Source: Chitinophaga filiformis (lineage in GTDB: Bacteria > Bacteroidota > Bacteroidia > Chitinophagales > Chitinophagaceae). From it: a DNA stretch of 64,000 nt. The notes under the pieces are model-generated. The model was given only the letters and a program-made list of their open reading frames with translations, did not search any database and was not told the DNA's origin. The position numbers and the translations under genes were made by a program. The number at the start of each line of letters is the position of its first letter. Position 1 is the stretch's first letter. The DNA lies in the NCBI RefSeq assembly GCF_023100805.1, contig NZ_CP095855.1:2831001-2895000 (forward strand), given 5' to 3'. Below, in pieces: positions 1-8,288 of the stretch.

Positions 1-38
1 GCGTTTCTCTTCTAACGTGTACCGGCGCTAATCTATCC

Positions 39-1868
39 TCACATCAACACTTCATTCATAAATATCCTGTAAGGATAATTATTCGCTGAATGCTCCTTCA
101 GTTGTGACAGTAATTCATCTTTGAGATAAACAAGATTTCCCAGGGCGTATGCACCGGAAGGCTTCGAAAGTGTCAGCCTGATATCTAAGGTACGGCTGTA
201 ACCTTCAGTAGCTCCGGGTAGTACCGACACGCCTTTGGATACTGTTACTTCCCGCAGTTCATTGCCGATCACGTAACGGCACAGTGCTTTGATATCTTCA
301 GGTGTAACAATGCGATTGCGACTGAGCAGGTGATAGCGGTAAAGATTGATCTTCTCATCAATGCTGAGACGGTCCTTGCCACCCTGGGTGTTGGATAATA
401 AAGTGATGGAGCCGGGCTGTAGCTGCACACTGCCATACTCTTGTAAGCGGCTGCCCATGCGTATATTGTTGGCAATACTACCGTTGGTAGTATAGAATTC
501 TATGAAGAGGAAATCTGCGTCTTCCCTGGGCTTGATCATCAGGTAGGGAATGTTGCCCCGGTTGATGCCTGGCTGTAACTGCTCTTCGAGAGAGGCGATC
601 AGCTGATGCAGTTCACGTATACGGCTGGCAACATAATCATTCCGCACTTCTTCAAAGAGGGAGCTTTCATCCCTGATCACTTCGATGAGGTAAGCAATGA
701 TCTCCTTGGCCTCACGTGAGTCAAATCTGCCGATACCACTGCTGCGTACTACCAATTCTCCTTCCTGCATCTCGCCGGTAGTAGTGAAGTTGCGAACATG
801 ATAGTCTGTTCCCGCTACATCATATACCCGTTTTATATCGAAGTAAATATCTGATGTATGCAGCGGCATGATGTTGAGATAACGGTTCAGTCGCTGGGAC
901 TGCTCATTGATACGTTTATTGACAACAGGGAAGCAGTTGATATTGCAGAACAGGTCTTCCAGCAAAGTGTGCCGGATGGCTTCCGGGAACTCTACCCTGA
1001 TCCATTGTATATCTGGCTGGAGCTTTGTTAGTCCCTGTCCGAATACCTGTTGCAGGGCAGCAGGTAGGGTGGGCTGGGAGAGGAGTGATGCCGGCTTACT
1101 GATGGTGAGGAAGTGATGCCGGAAACGTTGTAATATCTGCTGGCTGTATCGTGTATTCGTATCAAAGGCCGGTTGCATGATATTGTCGAGCTCTTCGGAG
1201 GCAATATCGCGGCTGTGACTATAACCGTTCTTTACAGTAAGTTCCGTATTACCCAGGAAGAAACGGGCCAGGGGCAGGTAGTAATAGAACATTTCCTGCT
1301 GGTGGGCATTCCTGAGATCAAAGAAGAAGGACATTTCATCGAGGGAGGGGTTGCCTTCAAGGGAAAGGCCCAGCCACAGATGATTGGGAGGGGTGTCCGG
1401 CTGCAGGACGCCCTGTAGCACCTGTTCCTTGAACCAGTGCTCACGGGTCTCGAACAGTTTGTTGCCGAGGGCCATGTATTTTACCTGTCCGCGGAACAGG
1501 CGGTGCCTGGTCAGGGGCATGAAGAAGAGGTCTTTCGAATTGAAGCCGTTCCGCAATGTGTGGAAAAGTTGATGCTCTGCCGTAATAACGGTAGCCGGTT
1601 CATTGCTGGATGCATGCAGTATGCCGTAGGCCGGCTGACTGCTCGTAATAGGTTCCGGCATCATGATCTGGGCCAGTCTTTCCACCAGCCGGGCATGCGA
1701 TACGTCTACCTCGCCCGATATCTTTTCGAGTTCACTGGCGCAGGCTTCCAGTAACAACTGCACAATGGGGTCAAAAGAAGATTCTACTTCTGCGTCGGGA
1801 TAACCCCAAAGCCTGGCGGCTGTTTTCAGCATGCGGTCTTTTATCCGTTCTTTTTGTTCTCTGGGCAT
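39..1868 (-). CDS. tssF: TssF, type VI secretion baseplate subunit (T6SSiii)
   Basis: A 609-residue soluble protein that fits TssF, the large baseplate wedge subunit holding TssG, TssE and TssK around the VgrG hub at the cytoplasmic face of the inner membrane. The N-terminus (KTAARLWGYPDAEVESSFDP, near residue 15) and the absence of signal peptide or membrane segments match Bacteroidota TssF proteins. The ATG lies 9 nt after the tssE stop, and tssE and the PKD protein precede it in the same leftward unit, so they are likely cotranscribed. The TGA is only 38 bases from the window edge, so the next gene of the unit is not visible. Family assignment rests on recalled sequence character and T6SS neighbours. 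Confidence 0.8.
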   Translation of the reverse strand: MPREQKERIKDRMLKTAARLWGYPDAEVESSFDPIVQLLLEACASELEKISGEVDVSHARLVERLAQIMMPEPITSSQPAYGILHASSNEPATVITAEHQLFHTLRNGFNSKDLFFMPLTRHRLFRGQVKYMALGNKLFETREHWFKEQVLQGVLQPDTPPNHLWLGLSLEGNPSLDEMSFFFDLRNAHQQEMFYYYLPLARFFLGNTELTVKNGYSHSRDIASEELDNIMQPAFDTNTRYSQQILQRFRHHFLTISKPASLLSQPTLPAALQQVFGQGLTKLQPDIQWIRVEFPEAIRHTLLEDLFCNINCFPVVNKRINEQSQRLNRYLNIMPLHTSDIYFDIKRVYDVAGTDYHVRNFTTTGEMQEGELVVRSSGIGRFDSREAKEIIAYLIEVIRDESSLFEEVRNDYVASRIRELHQLIASLEEQLQPGINRGNIPYLMIKPREDADFLFIEFYTTNGSIANNIRMGSRLQEYGSVQLQPGSITLLSNTQGGKDRLSIDEKINLYRYHLLSRNRIVTPEDIKALCRYVIGNELREVTVSKGVSVLPGATEGYSRTLDIRLTLSKPSGAYALGNLVYLKDELLSQLKEHSANNYPYRIFMNEVLM

Positions 1869-1877
1869 GGTATGGCT

Positions 1878-2309
1878 TTAATCGTACGACAGCGGGCTCA
1901 CATAGAAGAAGCTGCTGTAGTGGAATGGTGTTTTATTGCGGGACAGGGTGCCGGTGATGGTCACTTTGATCTTCTTTTTGACCTTGCGTGAACTGAGGCC
2001 GGTGAGCTCTTCCTGGCTGACCACTGCCATTACCCTGATCTGTGTTAACCGCTGTTCATAGCGCGAGATGGAGGCTTTTACCGCCATCTCCACCTGCTCT
2101 TTCACTTCATTGTTGGAAGCCCGGATGTCGAAATCCGAGTCCCACAGTTTGCAGCCATACTGCGGATCGTCTTTATTCTCTCCCAGTACGGTAGTGATGA
2201 GCAGGTGTATATGCTGGGCCACGGACTCTTCCAGGCTGCAGTCCGGAAGGTCTTTCTTTTGCAGGATGCGGGAAAAGTCCAGTGGCAGTTTATAATACTG
2301 ATTTTTCAT
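1878..2309 (-). CDS. tssE: TssE, gp25-like baseplate protein
   Basis: A 143-residue protein of the GPW/gp25 lysozyme-like family, the T6SS baseplate component that initiates sheath assembly. The pattern after residue 30 (ESVAQHIHLLITTVLGENKD, then DPQYGCKLWD) is the conserved gp25 core, in which a short helix is followed by a PxYG-type loop; here it reads DPQYG. The family is typically 130-150 residues, so this one looks intact. It sits between the PKD protein (17-nt gap) and tssF (9-nt gap) in a leftward operon. Nothing is unusual apart from its T6SSiii context. Confidence 0.8.
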   Translation of the reverse strand: MKNQYYKLPLDFSRILQKKDLPDCSLEESVAQHIHLLITTVLGENKDDPQYGCKLWDSDFDIRASNNEVKEQVEMAVKASISRYEQRLTQIRVMAVVSQEELTGLSSRKVKKKIKVTITGTLSRNKTPFHYSSFFYVSPLSYD

Positions 2310-2326
2310 ACAGGCAGTGTAAATGA

Positions 2327-3397
2327 TCAGAATATACCGAGGAATTTCTTGTCATATCTCACACGGATCTCTTTCACGCAACCGTTCTGATCTTTGATCA
2401 GGTTCACCAGTTCTATTTTGAATCGTTTTTTACCACGGATCCTGGAGCAGAAATGTGAAAAAGTATCAGTCTCTTTATCATTCAGCAGCACCCGTGCCCC
2501 GAGATTGTCGCACAGGTATTGTGAGAAATCGGAGGCATTTTTCTGCTTGTCGATCACCTGTGTCAGGAAGAACTTAAACTCATCGTCCGAAATAGCGGGT
2601 GTTTTAGGCTTTTCCGGCACCGCAGCAGCTCCGGCTGATGGATCAGCCGGTTTGGGCTCTTCAGGGAAAGGAATGGGCTCAAAATGGTCATTTGCAGGGC
2701 GCTGGGCAGGAGCAGGGAATACGGTGATGCGTTTGGTCACCATCTTACTGCTGTCTCCGTTCACGATCAGTGACAGGATACGTTCTCCCGGCGAACCGAA
2801 AGTATATTTCACTGAATTGCCGGAATGGGTATCTGCATTGGGCTGTAACAGTTGCCATGACCAGCTGGTGGCATTGGGCAGATGATTGGAGTAGGTAACA
2901 GATCGTCCGACAAACACTTCATCCGGGCCTTCTATGACCGGGTAAATGTCTCCCCTGGTGTCGGGTTCTTTTTCGGGTGGTGCATTCAATACAATTACTT
3001 CCTGGCGCCAGTCGCATTTACCGCGGCGTAAAGTAACGGTATAACTGCCTGCCTTGCTGAAGGCATGATATACCTGGAGGCCTGGTGCGGCGGCGGTGGA
3101 ATCACCGAAGTCCCAGCTCAGTCCATCGTTGCTGCCACCTTTCAGATCTGCCCTGAACGTGATCACTTCACCGGCTGTAAATGAACTGGTTTTGCCGGCG
3201 TGCTGCTGGCTGGCCAGTACGATTGCGGCCTCACTGCAGGTTTCCCGGTTAGACGCCTGGAATGCCAGCAAAACTATGCTGATAGCCAATAATGACAGGA
3301 ATGTATACAATACCATCGGGTCAATATGGCTTGTAATTTTGCTGAAGGGTCTGTACGAATTCACCTTTCGCTCATTTTGGGTCTTGCGCGGGGTCAT
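2327..3397 (-). CDS. Inner-membrane PKD-repeat protein of the T6SSiii locus (TssP-like)
   Basis: About 356 residues from the ATG at 3397; the frame is open to a TTG at 3451, which is less likely. Order: a basic cytoplasmic N-terminus (about 27 residues), one membrane segment (VLYTFLSLLAISIVLLAF), a periplasmic PKD-like fold containing the motifs LSWDFGDST and YHAFSKAGSYTVTLRRG, a second PKD-like fold (SWSWQLL, YTFGSPGERILSL), a Pro-rich linker and a C-terminal domain of about 100 residues ending KKFLGIF. T6SSiii envelope complexes use TssN, O, P, Q and R. Position and topology suggest TssP, but I cannot confirm this by search, so the symbol is left blank. First gene of the leftward arm, divergent from tssG. 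Confidence 0.65.
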   Translation of the reverse strand: MTPRKTQNERKVNSYRPFSKITSHIDPMVLYTFLSLLAISIVLLAFQASNRETCSEAAIVLASQQHAGKTSSFTAGEVITFRADLKGGSNDGLSWDFGDSTAAAPGLQVYHAFSKAGSYTVTLRRGKCDWRQEVIVLNAPPEKEPDTRGDIYPVIEGPDEVFVGRSVTYSNHLPNATSWSWQLLQPNADTHSGNSVKYTFGSPGERILSLIVNGDSSKMVTKRITVFPAPAQRPANDHFEPIPFPEEPKPADPSAGAAAVPEKPKTPAISDDEFKFFLTQVIDKQKNASDFSQYLCDNLGARVLLNDKETDTFSHFCSRIRGKKRFKIELVNLIKDQNGCVKEIRVRYDKKFLGIF

Positions 3398-3464
3398 GGG
3401 TTTTTCAATTTCTGCAATTTTAAATATTTTTTTAGATAAATGACTAAACAACCTACATTCGTAG

Positions 3465-3491
3465 TTGAAATTTTAATAACTGTTATATTGG
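3465..3491 (+). promoter_or_regulatory. Candidate promoter of the rightward T6SS arm
   Basis: In the 149-nt gap between the two divergent T6SS arms, TTG (3465-3467) is followed 16 nt later by TATATTGG (3484-3491), one base from the Bacteroidota -7 consensus TAnnTTTG. It would give a leader of about 50 nt before the tssG ATG at 3547. Spacer and -7 are both slightly off, so this is tentative. Confidence 0.3.
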
Positions 3492-3546
3492 CTGAAAGCC
3501 TGAAAATAAGACCCTGATTAATCGAAAAACCTAAATTAACCCGTTG

Positions 3547-4500
3547 ATGGTAAATAATGCCCAAAAAGCCGCAGTGCTTGAAGAAGTCATTGATCATATC
3601 CAACGTCTGCATTATGACGTGCGCGCCGAAGTAGTGGTAGGTGAGCTGCTGGACAATGATGTGCAGGAAGCAGAAGTGGCAGTGCAAATGAAGAACGTTT
3701 TTACAAGAGCTTTTAATAAAGATATTTTAGATGCACAATTGGATGACTCACAACCCTATCATCCATTTATCACCCTGACGCTGTCGCGCGATGGCCTGTA
3801 CGACCGCTTGCCTGAAGGGTTGTTTCATACCTTCTCGCCGCAGAAACAGCAGGAGGTAAGTGAAATGGTGGCGAACTATAAGAAACATCAGCAGGAAGAG
3901 CAGGAAGCCCGTAAATTCTTTCGTCCACTGGAACATGAATTTTTCCTGCAACGTGTATTCCTTGAACAAAGGGAGAAGCACCTTTTGTTTGATGCATTCG
4001 GGAAAGATGCGGATGCCTTGTTCCTTTCTTTCTGGGGTATTCCGCAGGGACTTCCCAGGGGGCCGCTTAATAAACTTATCAGGTTATTACCGTATATTCA
4101 TCGTATAGCGGGCAATCTGCCATTGGTGCAATTATATTTACAGGCCATATTGGATGAACCGGTAGTGATCACCCTTGAAAATGGACCAGTGGCTGTATCC
4201 ACCGGCAATCAGACCGGCCTGGGAGAATGCAGGCTGGGTGTAGATACGATGACTGGCAACCTGTTTTACACCGATATGCCGCGGGTACTTGTAAAAGTAG
4301 GTCCGCTGCAACATCGCCGGGTATACGATTTCCTTTCCTGGCAACCTTATGGTAAATTACTGGATACCTGCCTGGGCTTCCTGATGCCGGCAGATGTGGA
4401 AGCGGAAACCTTGCTGGAACCACATCCCGATGAAAAACAGGTAGTTGTGGCCGATAGCAGGTATAAAGAGGGAATTATGGGCTATAATTTTTTCCTGTAG
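3547..4500 (+). CDS. tssG: TssG, type VI secretion baseplate subunit
   Basis: A 317-residue soluble protein that fits TssG, which pairs with two TssF copies to form the baseplate wedge. The second half holds the family features: a predicted FxxFWG-like segment (ALFLSFWGIPQGLPRG, near residue 155), the cysteine-glycine segment ECRLGVDTMTG near residue 230, and a C-terminus MGYNFFL resembling the LGYxxxL end of TssG. The ATG at 3547 is preferred over an in-frame TTG one codon upstream. It opens the rightward arm, 74 nt before tssN. Divergence is high, as is usual for T6SSiii TssG. Confidence 0.7.
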   Translation: MVNNAQKAAVLEEVIDHIQRLHYDVRAEVVVGELLDNDVQEAEVAVQMKNVFTRAFNKDILDAQLDDSQPYHPFITLTLSRDGLYDRLPEGLFHTFSPQKQQEVSEMVANYKKHQQEEQEARKFFRPLEHEFFLQRVFLEQREKHLLFDAFGKDADALFLSFWGIPQGLPRGPLNKLIRLLPYIHRIAGNLPLVQLYLQAILDEPVVITLENGPVAVSTGNQTGLGECRLGVDTMTGNLFYTDMPRVLVKVGPLQHRRVYDFLSWQPYGKLLDTCLGFLMPADVEAETLLEPHPDEKQVVVADSRYKEGIMGYNFFL

Positions 4501-4507
4501 CCTTAAA

Positions 4508-4523
4508 TGGAACTATTTTTGCA
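4508..4523 (+). promoter_or_regulatory. Promoter-like element upstream of tssN
   Basis: The gap between tssG and tssN contains TGGAACTATTTTTGCA. It holds a perfect TAnnTTTG (-7 type, 4514-4521) and also has GG and GC exactly 10 nt apart, the spacing of a sigma-54 -24/-12 promoter. The same 16 bases occur at 59682-59697 before the LuxR-type response regulator. Either reading starts transcription 40-50 nt before the tssN ATG. No TTG lies at the usual -33 distance. Confidence 0.45.
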
Positions 4524-4574
4524 TGTAATGTTGGCGCCGTAAACTGTTTTAACCCTTTTCCCAATTGGAAAACT

Positions 4575-5435
4575 ATGATACTTAAAGCGAAAATTTATCT
4601 TGTATTAGCCGCCATACTGGCCGTCGGATCTCTGATAGTCGGATTGCTGAGCCGTTATATTAAAAACTTTACCCTATATAAGAAAAAGGCATTGTGGTAC
4701 CTGTTTTTGCTCACACTTGCATTTGCAGTTATCAGCTCCATTCCTTTCCTCTTCACACATCAGAACCTGGTCAGCCAGTATCTCTTCTACCAGGTATGGT
4801 TCCTCGGTCTTGGCATTGCCCATTGCCATATTATGTATACACGGTTCTGGGCCAATGAACGTACACTTGGTTCTGAACTGTCTTTCATAGTGGCCATCTG
4901 GTTGTTTGGCGGTATAGGCTTTATGCTTGTACAATTCCTTTTCACGAAAGGAGATTTCCTGTATTACCCGATGCTGACCTGTTTCCTTGCATTCGCATTG
5001 CCCACCTTTGTGTATAAGACCTTTGAAAAGATGATGGCTATACCGGCGAAAGTGCATAAGTGGTGGCAATACCCTGCCTATCATGAACAGCCGGAAGTGA
5101 ATGAAGAAGATATGAGAGACCTGATCGTGATTGGATTCGAGCTGGAGAAGAACAGCAAAGACAGCGACCGTACCTATTTCAGGGCACGCACACCCATTAA
5201 GATGGACCTGGGCGACCTGTTCTATCATTTTGTGAATGACTACAACGACCGCTATCCAAATACACCGATAGATGTGATGGATCAGAACGGACAGCCTTAC
5301 GGATGGGTGTTCCACCTCAAGTCAAGATGGCTGGGAATAGCCCGCACGCTGGATCCTGAGAAGCCGGTGTTCATGAATGGTATGCAGGAAAATAGTGTGA
5401 TCATTTGTAACAGGATCGTGTTGAACAACAATTGA
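4575..5435 (+). CDS. tssN: TssN, polytopic membrane protein of T6SSiii
   Basis: A 286-residue protein with five predicted membrane segments in the first 150 residues (for example YLVLAAILAVGSLIVGLL, LWYLFLLTLAFAVISS, LSFIVAIWLFGGIGFML, MLTCFLAFALPTFV), then a soluble C-terminal domain of about 135 residues. This is the architecture of TssN, a Bacteroidota-specific component that replaces the TssJLM envelope complex of other T6SSs. The C-terminal domain (RDLIVIGFELEKNSKD, FRARTPIKMDLGDLFYHFVN) presumably faces the cytoplasm and the baseplate. It is flanked by tssG and tssK. The name follows from topology plus locus. Confidence 0.75.
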   Translation: MILKAKIYLVLAAILAVGSLIVGLLSRYIKNFTLYKKKALWYLFLLTLAFAVISSIPFLFTHQNLVSQYLFYQVWFLGLGIAHCHIMYTRFWANERTLGSELSFIVAIWLFGGIGFMLVQFLFTKGDFLYYPMLTCFLAFALPTFVYKTFEKMMAIPAKVHKWWQYPAYHEQPEVNEEDMRDLIVIGFELEKNSKDSDRTYFRARTPIKMDLGDLFYHFVNDYNDRYPNTPIDVMDQNGQPYGWVFHLKSRWLGIARTLDPEKPVFMNGMQENSVIICNRIVLNNN

Positions 5436-5479
5436 ATCATTGACCGTAGTAGTTGACCTGCACAGTTGATCCCTTATAT

Positions 5480-5510
5480 GTAAACAATCATTTCTTACGT
5501 AAACAATCAT
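5480..5510 (+). repeat. 12-nt direct repeat before tssK
   Basis: GTAAACAATCAT occurs at 5480-5491 and again at 5499-5510, ending 3 nt before the tssK ATG. Two exact copies 19 bp apart could be a regulator or translational site, or a recent slippage duplication. Nothing in the sequence decides between these. Confidence 0.5.
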
Positions 5511-5513
5511 CCC

Positions 5514-6689
5514 ATGGCAGAGCCGCTCAAACATTTTCCCGTTAACTGGGTGGATGGAATGAAAATAAAGAAGCAGCATTTCGTAGAAACAGAAAATGCG
5601 ATGCTTGATCAGATCCGGGATGCTATTTCCAGCGGTTTGCATGCGCAGAACTTTGGACTATTGCCGGCTAAAGCAGAGAACAAGGAATCTCTTCGTTGCT
5701 GGTTTGTAACAGACAATCAGCATCAGTGGCGTATTAAGCTGACGGAATGCCGTGCTGTTACGCCAGGTGGCGCCCGGATAGAGATCCCTGAGCATACCGT
5801 GCATTCATTGAAATATGCAACGACATTCCCGGAAGCCACTTTCAGCTGGGACCCAAAACATACAGAGGGGGCTTACTATATCATGATCCAGGTGAATCCC
5901 TTCGACCGTCAGCCCAGCGGAGAACCGCTGCTGCATGAAGATCCGCCACGCCTTCCATATGCGACGCCTGAATACCAGTTGTTCGTGCAGCCGGCATCGC
6001 AGTTGCCGCAGGGGCAGCTGGGCAGCTACCAGATGGTGCTCGGCCGTATCACTGTTGCAGATGGCAGGCCTCAGCTGGATGATGATTATATACCGCCTAC
6101 CAGTATTGTATCTGCTCACCCTTCATTGGCAGACCTGCACCAGGAGCTGGACCAGTTCCTTGGTCAGCTGGAGTTGCACGGTGTACAGATCGTACAGAAG
6201 ATCTATGGCAGGAATCAGAACAATGATCTTGCACAGGTGGTATTGTACATCACAGAAAGGCTGGTGCAATATTTAGGCACCCGTATTTCACAGTTCCGCT
6301 GGTTAGGCATGTACCAGTCGCCCGCAGCCATGCTGGAAGTAGTGGCAGGCCTGGCGCGCACTATTAAAAATGCAGTTGACCTGCGTGCAGGCACAGGTAA
6401 AGAAGAGTTATTGAACTATTTCTCTGAGTGGTGCGAACTGCGGCAGGGAGAACTGGAATCGCTCATGGTCAATTGCGCCAATATCCGTTATAAACATATC
6501 GACGTGAGGGAATGCCTGCAACCTATGATCCCGTTTGTACGCGCAGTCAGCAAGCTGTTTGAAAGCCTGAGCAGGCTGGATTACATCGGACGTAAAACAG
6601 ACAGCGGCATTTTTGTGAAAGAGGAATCTGCCGAAGATGCGGAATACCTGCGTAAACACAAGACCAAAAGATGGTTCTTCACAGATTGA
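5514..6689 (+). CDS. tssK: TssK, baseplate-to-envelope adaptor
   Basis: A 391-residue soluble protein that fits the T6SSiii form of TssK, the trimeric adaptor joining the baseplate wedges to the membrane complex. The start FPVNWVDGMKIKKQHF (residues 8-23) corresponds to the WxxGmxlxxqHF signature of TssK proteins. The middle carries a beta-rich shoulder region (IRIEIPEHT-like stretch at about 88-100, RLPYATPEYQLFVQPAS at about 145) and the C-terminus is helical. The ATG is 78 nt beyond the tssN stop, and tssO follows after 21 nt. Length is slightly under the usual 430-450 residues of proteobacterial TssK, as expected for this subtype. Confidence 0.75.
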   Translation: MAEPLKHFPVNWVDGMKIKKQHFVETENAMLDQIRDAISSGLHAQNFGLLPAKAENKESLRCWFVTDNQHQWRIKLTECRAVTPGGARIEIPEHTVHSLKYATTFPEATFSWDPKHTEGAYYIMIQVNPFDRQPSGEPLLHEDPPRLPYATPEYQLFVQPASQLPQGQLGSYQMVLGRITVADGRPQLDDDYIPPTSIVSAHPSLADLHQELDQFLGQLELHGVQIVQKIYGRNQNNDLAQVVLYITERLVQYLGTRISQFRWLGMYQSPAAMLEVVAGLARTIKNAVDLRAGTGKEELLNYFSEWCELRQGELESLMVNCANIRYKHIDVRECLQPMIPFVRAVSKLFESLSRLDYIGRKTDSGIFVKEESAEDAEYLRKHKTKRWFFTD

Positions 6690-6710
6690 TTCATTCAAAC
6701 AATATAATAC

Positions 6711-7223
6711 ATGCGTGTACTAAACAAACAGGAGAGAACATCCGCCTTCCTATGGTTCCTGCTTTTCTTCGTTATTACTGTAGGGCTTTTTGTGCTGGCC
6801 GTATTTTTTAACTTCCAGGTACCTTCACGGGAAAACGCAGCACTGCGCAAGCAATTGAGCGCTTTCCGCCAGGAGCAGGCTTTTCAGGGCGAGTTCCTGC
6901 AGAAGATGGAGAAGGTAAAGAATAATCTTGATTCTATTAATCTGCCTAATCAGAATGCCAATTATATGGACCAGGTAATTGCACAGGACCTGGTGAACAT
7001 GCGTAATACTATCCCGAAAGAATCAGTAACGCACTACGGGCTGTACAATAATATTATTCAGAATTTATTGTCCATTCAACAGAGCAAACAACAAATGAGA
7101 GGTTTACAGAATGCACAACAGACTATTGCAGAACTGAAAGAGAAGATCGCAGATCTCAACAGGGAATTGGAAACGACGAGGAATGAACTTGATTATAACA
7201 GACAGATAATGAGATCAAGATGA
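6711..7223 (+). CDS. tssO: TssO, single-pass coiled-coil protein of T6SSiii
   Basis: A 170-residue protein with a short basic cytoplasmic tail, one membrane segment (about residues 13-34, WFLLFFVITVGLFVLAVFF) and a periplasmic part dominated by coiled coil: a heptad-like stretch after residue 38 (NAALRKQLSAFRQEQAF) and another at about 125-165 (TIAELKEKIADLNRELETTR). This is the layout of TssO, one of the envelope proteins found only in Bacteroidota T6SS. It is the last gene of the baseplate arm, 21 nt after tssK and 115 nt before hcp, which has its own promoter. Confidence 0.75.
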   Translation: MRVLNKQERTSAFLWFLLFFVITVGLFVLAVFFNFQVPSRENAALRKQLSAFRQEQAFQGEFLQKMEKVKNNLDSINLPNQNANYMDQVIAQDLVNMRNTIPKESVTHYGLYNNIIQNLLSIQQSKQQMRGLQNAQQTIAELKEKIADLNRELETTRNELDYNRQIMRSR

Positions 7224-7231
7224 GTTAAATT

Positions 7232-7263
7232 TTTGGTCGTATTAAAGGATTAATTTAAATTTG
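7232..7263 (+). promoter_or_regulatory. Promoter of hcp (tssD)
   Basis: TTTG at 7232-7235 and a perfect TAAATTTG (TAnnTTTG) at 7256-7263 are 20 nt apart, the spacing of Bacteroidota -33/-7 promoters. Transcription would begin near 7268, giving a leader of about 70 nt before the ATG. This lets the tube protein be made independently of, and in excess over, the baseplate genes. Confidence 0.7.
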
Positions 7264-7338
7264 GAACATAGATAAATACATAAATAGTTAGCTTCATTTG
7301 TTAATTCTTTATTGCAAACCTTAAACATTTAACCCATC

Positions 7339-7725
7339 ATGTCCTTCAAATCAGTCTTTGAAGTAGCTGGCAAAAAAATGGTAGTAAAACATTGCAGCTA
7401 CGATCTCACACAGGAAGTAGACGCTACCGGCCGCCCCTCATCAATAACCCGTGGTGGTCGCATCCGTCTTGTTGTTGAATCAACAGGTGAAACAGACCTC
7501 TTTGAATGGATGGTGAACAACTTTGAAAGAAAAGATGGCACCGTTACATTCTTCAAGAGAGATTCTGATGCCGAGTTGAAAAAGCTCAATTTTAAAGAAG
7601 GTTATCTGGTGAAGTTTGAAGAGTCTTTTGACGCTGATGACAAGAGCCCGATGACCGTTGCATTCACCATTTCTGCCCGGGAATTGAGCATGGGCAGTGG
7701 CACCCATATCAACGAATGGGTATGA
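7339..7725 (+). CDS. tssD: Hcp/TssD, T6SS inner-tube protein
   Basis: A 128-residue Hcp-family protein whose hexameric rings stack into the tube fired by the T6SS. It begins MSFKSVFEVAGKKMVVKHCS and contains the alternating beta-strand pattern of Bacteroidota TssD (SITRGGRIRLVVESTG; DLFEWMVNNFERKDGTVTFF). It has no signal peptide, as expected for a T6SS-fired protein. It lies at the 3' end of the rightward arm with its own promoter and a strong terminator, so it forms a monocistronic unit. Length is normal and no effector extension is present. Confidence 0.88.
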   Translation: MSFKSVFEVAGKKMVVKHCSYDLTQEVDATGRPSSITRGGRIRLVVESTGETDLFEWMVNNFERKDGTVTFFKRDSDAELKKLNFKEGYLVKFEESFDADDKSPMTVAFTISARELSMGSGTHINEWV

Positions 7726-7760
7726 GTGGTATGATTTGTTAGCTTAACGAAATTATGCCA

Positions 7761-7790
7761 AAGCCCCCGCGGATAACGCGGGGGCTTTTT
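7761..7790 (+). terminator. Rho-independent terminator of hcp
   Basis: A perfect 11-bp GC-rich stem (AAGCCCCCGCG, loop GATAA, CGCGGGGGCTT) is followed by a run of T, 35 nt after the hcp stop. It closes the T6SS rightward arm. Confidence 0.92.
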
Positions 7791-7884
7791 ACAATCGGGC
7801 ACAGACCATATGCTATATGAAACCGGAGTGGATGCGGGCAATAGTATGTCAATTATGCTATAAACACAGATATATAACCGCCAA

Positions 7885-8280
7885 TCAATCGCGCGAATTG
7901 CTGAAGAAAGGTTTGAACGCAAACCAGGCCAGCACAGGAAACAACTGCATCGGCACAACAAGCCCCGGAAACAATTCCGGGTGGTCCACATCTAAAGGAA
8001 GACTGATCATAAAAGGAATAATAATGCTGACAAGTGTACCGCCGGCAAGCAGCAGGCTTGTTAAAGCCTCCATCTCTTTTTTAAAGAGCCGGTCTATGCA
8101 AAAAGAAAACAACGCGATCAACATACCGGCAAACAGGGAGGCGCTGAATATGCTGGCCGGCGACACAATACTGCCATAGGAAACTTCCAGCGCAGCAAGG
8201 TAGATGCGGGAATAAAAAAAGGCAGCAAGCCCTGAAAGAATGCCCGCTGCCAATCCGGTGAAGAAATATCTTTTAAACAT
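7885..8280 (-). CDS. Small integral membrane protein, unknown function
   Basis: A 131-residue protein with four predicted membrane segments (about residues 5-27, 42-62, 75-95 and 103-122) and few charged residues outside the loops. I do not recognise the family; the topology recalls small Bacteroidota membrane proteins of unknown role. Its ATG is 8 nt downstream of the yceI-like stop, so the two genes are almost certainly cotranscribed and probably answer the same signal. It ends before the hcp terminator, with which it converges. Confidence 0.7.
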   Translation of the reverse strand: MFKRYFFTGLAAGILSGLAAFFYSRIYLAALEVSYGSIVSPASIFSASLFAGMLIALFSFCIDRLFKKEMEALTSLLLAGGTLVSIIIPFMISLPLDVDHPELFPGLVVPMQLFPVLAWFAFKPFFSNSRD

Positions 8281-8288
8281 GTAATTGT

